The notes under the pieces were generated by a model. It was not told the origin of the DNA. It did no database searches and saw only the letters and a list, made by a program, of their open reading frames with translations. The translations under genes were made by a program, and so were the position numbers. Below are positions 63,077 to 64,000 of a stretch of DNA of 64,000 nt, in pieces. This DNA comes from PALSA-350 sp963794165 (GTDB taxonomy: Bacteria; Acidobacteriota; Terriglobia; Terriglobales; Acidobacteriaceae): positions 186,001 to 250,000 of the forward strand of contig CAWCCT010000011.1 of assembly GCA_963794165.1 (NCBI GenBank). Reading direction: 5' to 3'. How positions within the stretch are numbered: the stretch's first letter is position 1; the number at the start of each line of letters is the position of its first letter.

Positions 63077-64000
63077 ATGACTGACCTTGTGGACCGGGCC
63101 CGCACGGCAGTAACGGAACGAGCGGAATTGCCTGGCATGAGCCTCCTGGAGCACCTGGAGGAACTTCGCAAGCGCATCATCCATTCCGGGGTTTACCTGA
63201 TTGTTGCTTTCTTCGTCGCCTACTACTTCCGCGAGAAGCTCGCTGCTGTCATGGAGAAGCCCATTGTTGAGGCTCTCAAGGCGCACCATCTCGACCCTCA
63301 TCTGGTTTATCTGAACCCGGTCGACCCCTTCAATTTCTTTATTAAAATCAGCCTGGTGTGCGGCGCCATCCTGGCTTCGCCTTTCATCCTGTTCCAGGTG
63401 TGGCTATTCATCGCTCCCGGGCTTTACCGGCAGGAGAAGCGCTATATCCTGCCCTTCATGACTGCCACCGTCGGATTGTTTCTGGCCGGCGCCTTTTTCG
63501 GCTATCACTACGTTTACCCCGGTGCTTTGACCTTCCTGATCGGCTACGGCGCTCAATTCAGACCGATGGTCACGGTCGGCGAGTACACCGAACTTTTCAT
63601 GACCGTGATCCTCGGCCTGGGGATCACGTTTGAGTTGCCCATCCTGGTCTTCTTTCTGGCCCTCTTTGGCATCGTGAGCGCAGGCTGGCTGTGGAAGAAT
63701 ATTCGTTACGCCATCCTGGTGATTTTCATCATCTCCGCGATCATCACCCCCACTCCCGATGTGCTGACGATGTGCGTTTTTGCCGCGCCCATGCTGGTGC
63801 TCTACGTAGTGAGTATTGGGGTGGCCTATATGGTCCATCCGACGCGGAGAAACCGGCTAAAAGAGCAGATCATGAAGCTCGCTGCCGCGCTTCTTTGCTT
63901 CTCGATGAGTGGGCTGGCATGGCCACAGGCGGCCACGCCGCTTCCCCGCTTTGACGGCGATCGTGCCCTCGCCTACACCCGGGAATTCGTAGCTACCGGA
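63077..64000 (+). CDS. tatC: Twin-arginine translocase TatC running in frame into an M28-peptidase-like segment, cut by window end
   Basis: 308 codons visible, no stop. Residues about 1-258 are TatC: MSLLEHLEELRKRIIHSGVYL (from residue 21), FNFFIKISLVCGAILASPFILFQVWLFIAPGLY, ELPILVFFLALFGIVSAGWL, and the last helices. TatC normally ends near VHPTRRNRLKEQ (about residue 264). Here translation goes on in the same frame into MKLAAALLCFSMSGLAW (from ATG 63872, residue 266), which looks like a signal peptide or seventh helix, then FDGDRALAYTREFVATG, reminiscent of the start of M28 / glutaminyl cyclase peptidases. It could be a fusion, a lost stop codon, or two genes with the second using the internal ATG. 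The identity of the last part is only tentative. Confidence 0.8.
   Translation, partial: MTDLVDRARTAVTERAELPGMSLLEHLEELRKRIIHSGVYLIVAFFVAYYFREKLAAVMEKPIVEALKAHHLDPHLVYLNPVDPFNFFIKISLVCGAILASPFILFQVWLFIAPGLYRQEKRYILPFMTATVGLFLAGAFFGYHYVYPGALTFLIGYGAQFRPMVTVGEYTELFMTVILGLGITFELPILVFFLALFGIVSAGWLWKNIRYAILVIFIISAIITPTPDVLTMCVFAAPMLVLYVVSIGVAYMVHPTRRNRLKEQIMKLAAALLCFSMSGLAWPQAATPLPRFDGDRALAYTREFVATG

Overview
The window looks like a chromosomal piece of an acidobacterium, most probably class Terriglobia (Koribacter-like). This is inferred from gene content: an N-terminally extended Hfq-like protein, paired DUF507 genes, Pro-rich tail-anchored proteins carrying FTxxF motifs, many large STPK and TPR proteins, and abundant hairpin repeats in gene gaps. 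No 16S rRNA gene is present, so the assignment is tentative. About 48 protein genes and one tRNA-Glu gene are supported. No IS transposase, prophage, CRISPR array or rRNA operon was found.

Region 1 (1-13.5 kb, + strand) is part of a type VI secretion locus: tssF (cut by the window edge), tssG, clpV/tssH, vgrG/tssI, two tandem tssK paralogues, an FHA - membrane segment - lytic transglycosylase fusion, and a tail-anchored Pro-rich protein with repeated FT motifs. Region 2 (13.5-23.3 kb) converges on it. It holds a CsgG-family secreted protein, a membrane Ser/Thr kinase, a large TPR-bearing Ser/Thr kinase, a secreted 894-aa TPR protein, and a divergent membrane protein with a degenerate cyclase-like domain. 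Threonine kinases next to an FHA protein suggest phospho-regulation of the secretion machine.

Region 3 (23.4-35 kb) is metabolic and efflux: a secreted amidase, a three-gene trans-4-hydroxy-L-proline catabolic operon (epimerase, FAD oxidoreductase, DapA-family deaminase), a secreted beta-propeller protein, and a tetR / tolC-emrA-emrB efflux system with a clear 20-bp operator. The propeller and efflux block lies between two copies of a roughly 46-bp sequence. One copy overlaps the 3' end of tRNA-Glu, which suggests insertion at the tRNA gene.

Region 4 (35-51 kb) is housekeeping: DUF507 pair, recJ, tmk, holB, an Hfq-like protein, sua5, a CYTH protein, secA, a secreted TPR protein, a CPBP membrane protease and aceE. 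Region 5 (51-64 kb) holds a PP2C/RsbW/STAS partner-switching cassette, tandem xerC/xerD-type recombinases, a HAD phosphatase, a Nudix hydrolase, an AlgI-type acyltransferase (frameshifted) with its SGNH partner, an NRAMP-family transporter coupled to an MgtE_N/CBS protein, DUF2203, and tatA followed by a tatC that reads in frame into what looks like an M28 peptidase at the window edge.

The gaps contain several families of inverted repeats. Perfect arms reach 48-71 nt, often between convergent genes, where they probably terminate transcription. One family has a conserved centre in two copies and looks like a non-autonomous mobile element.
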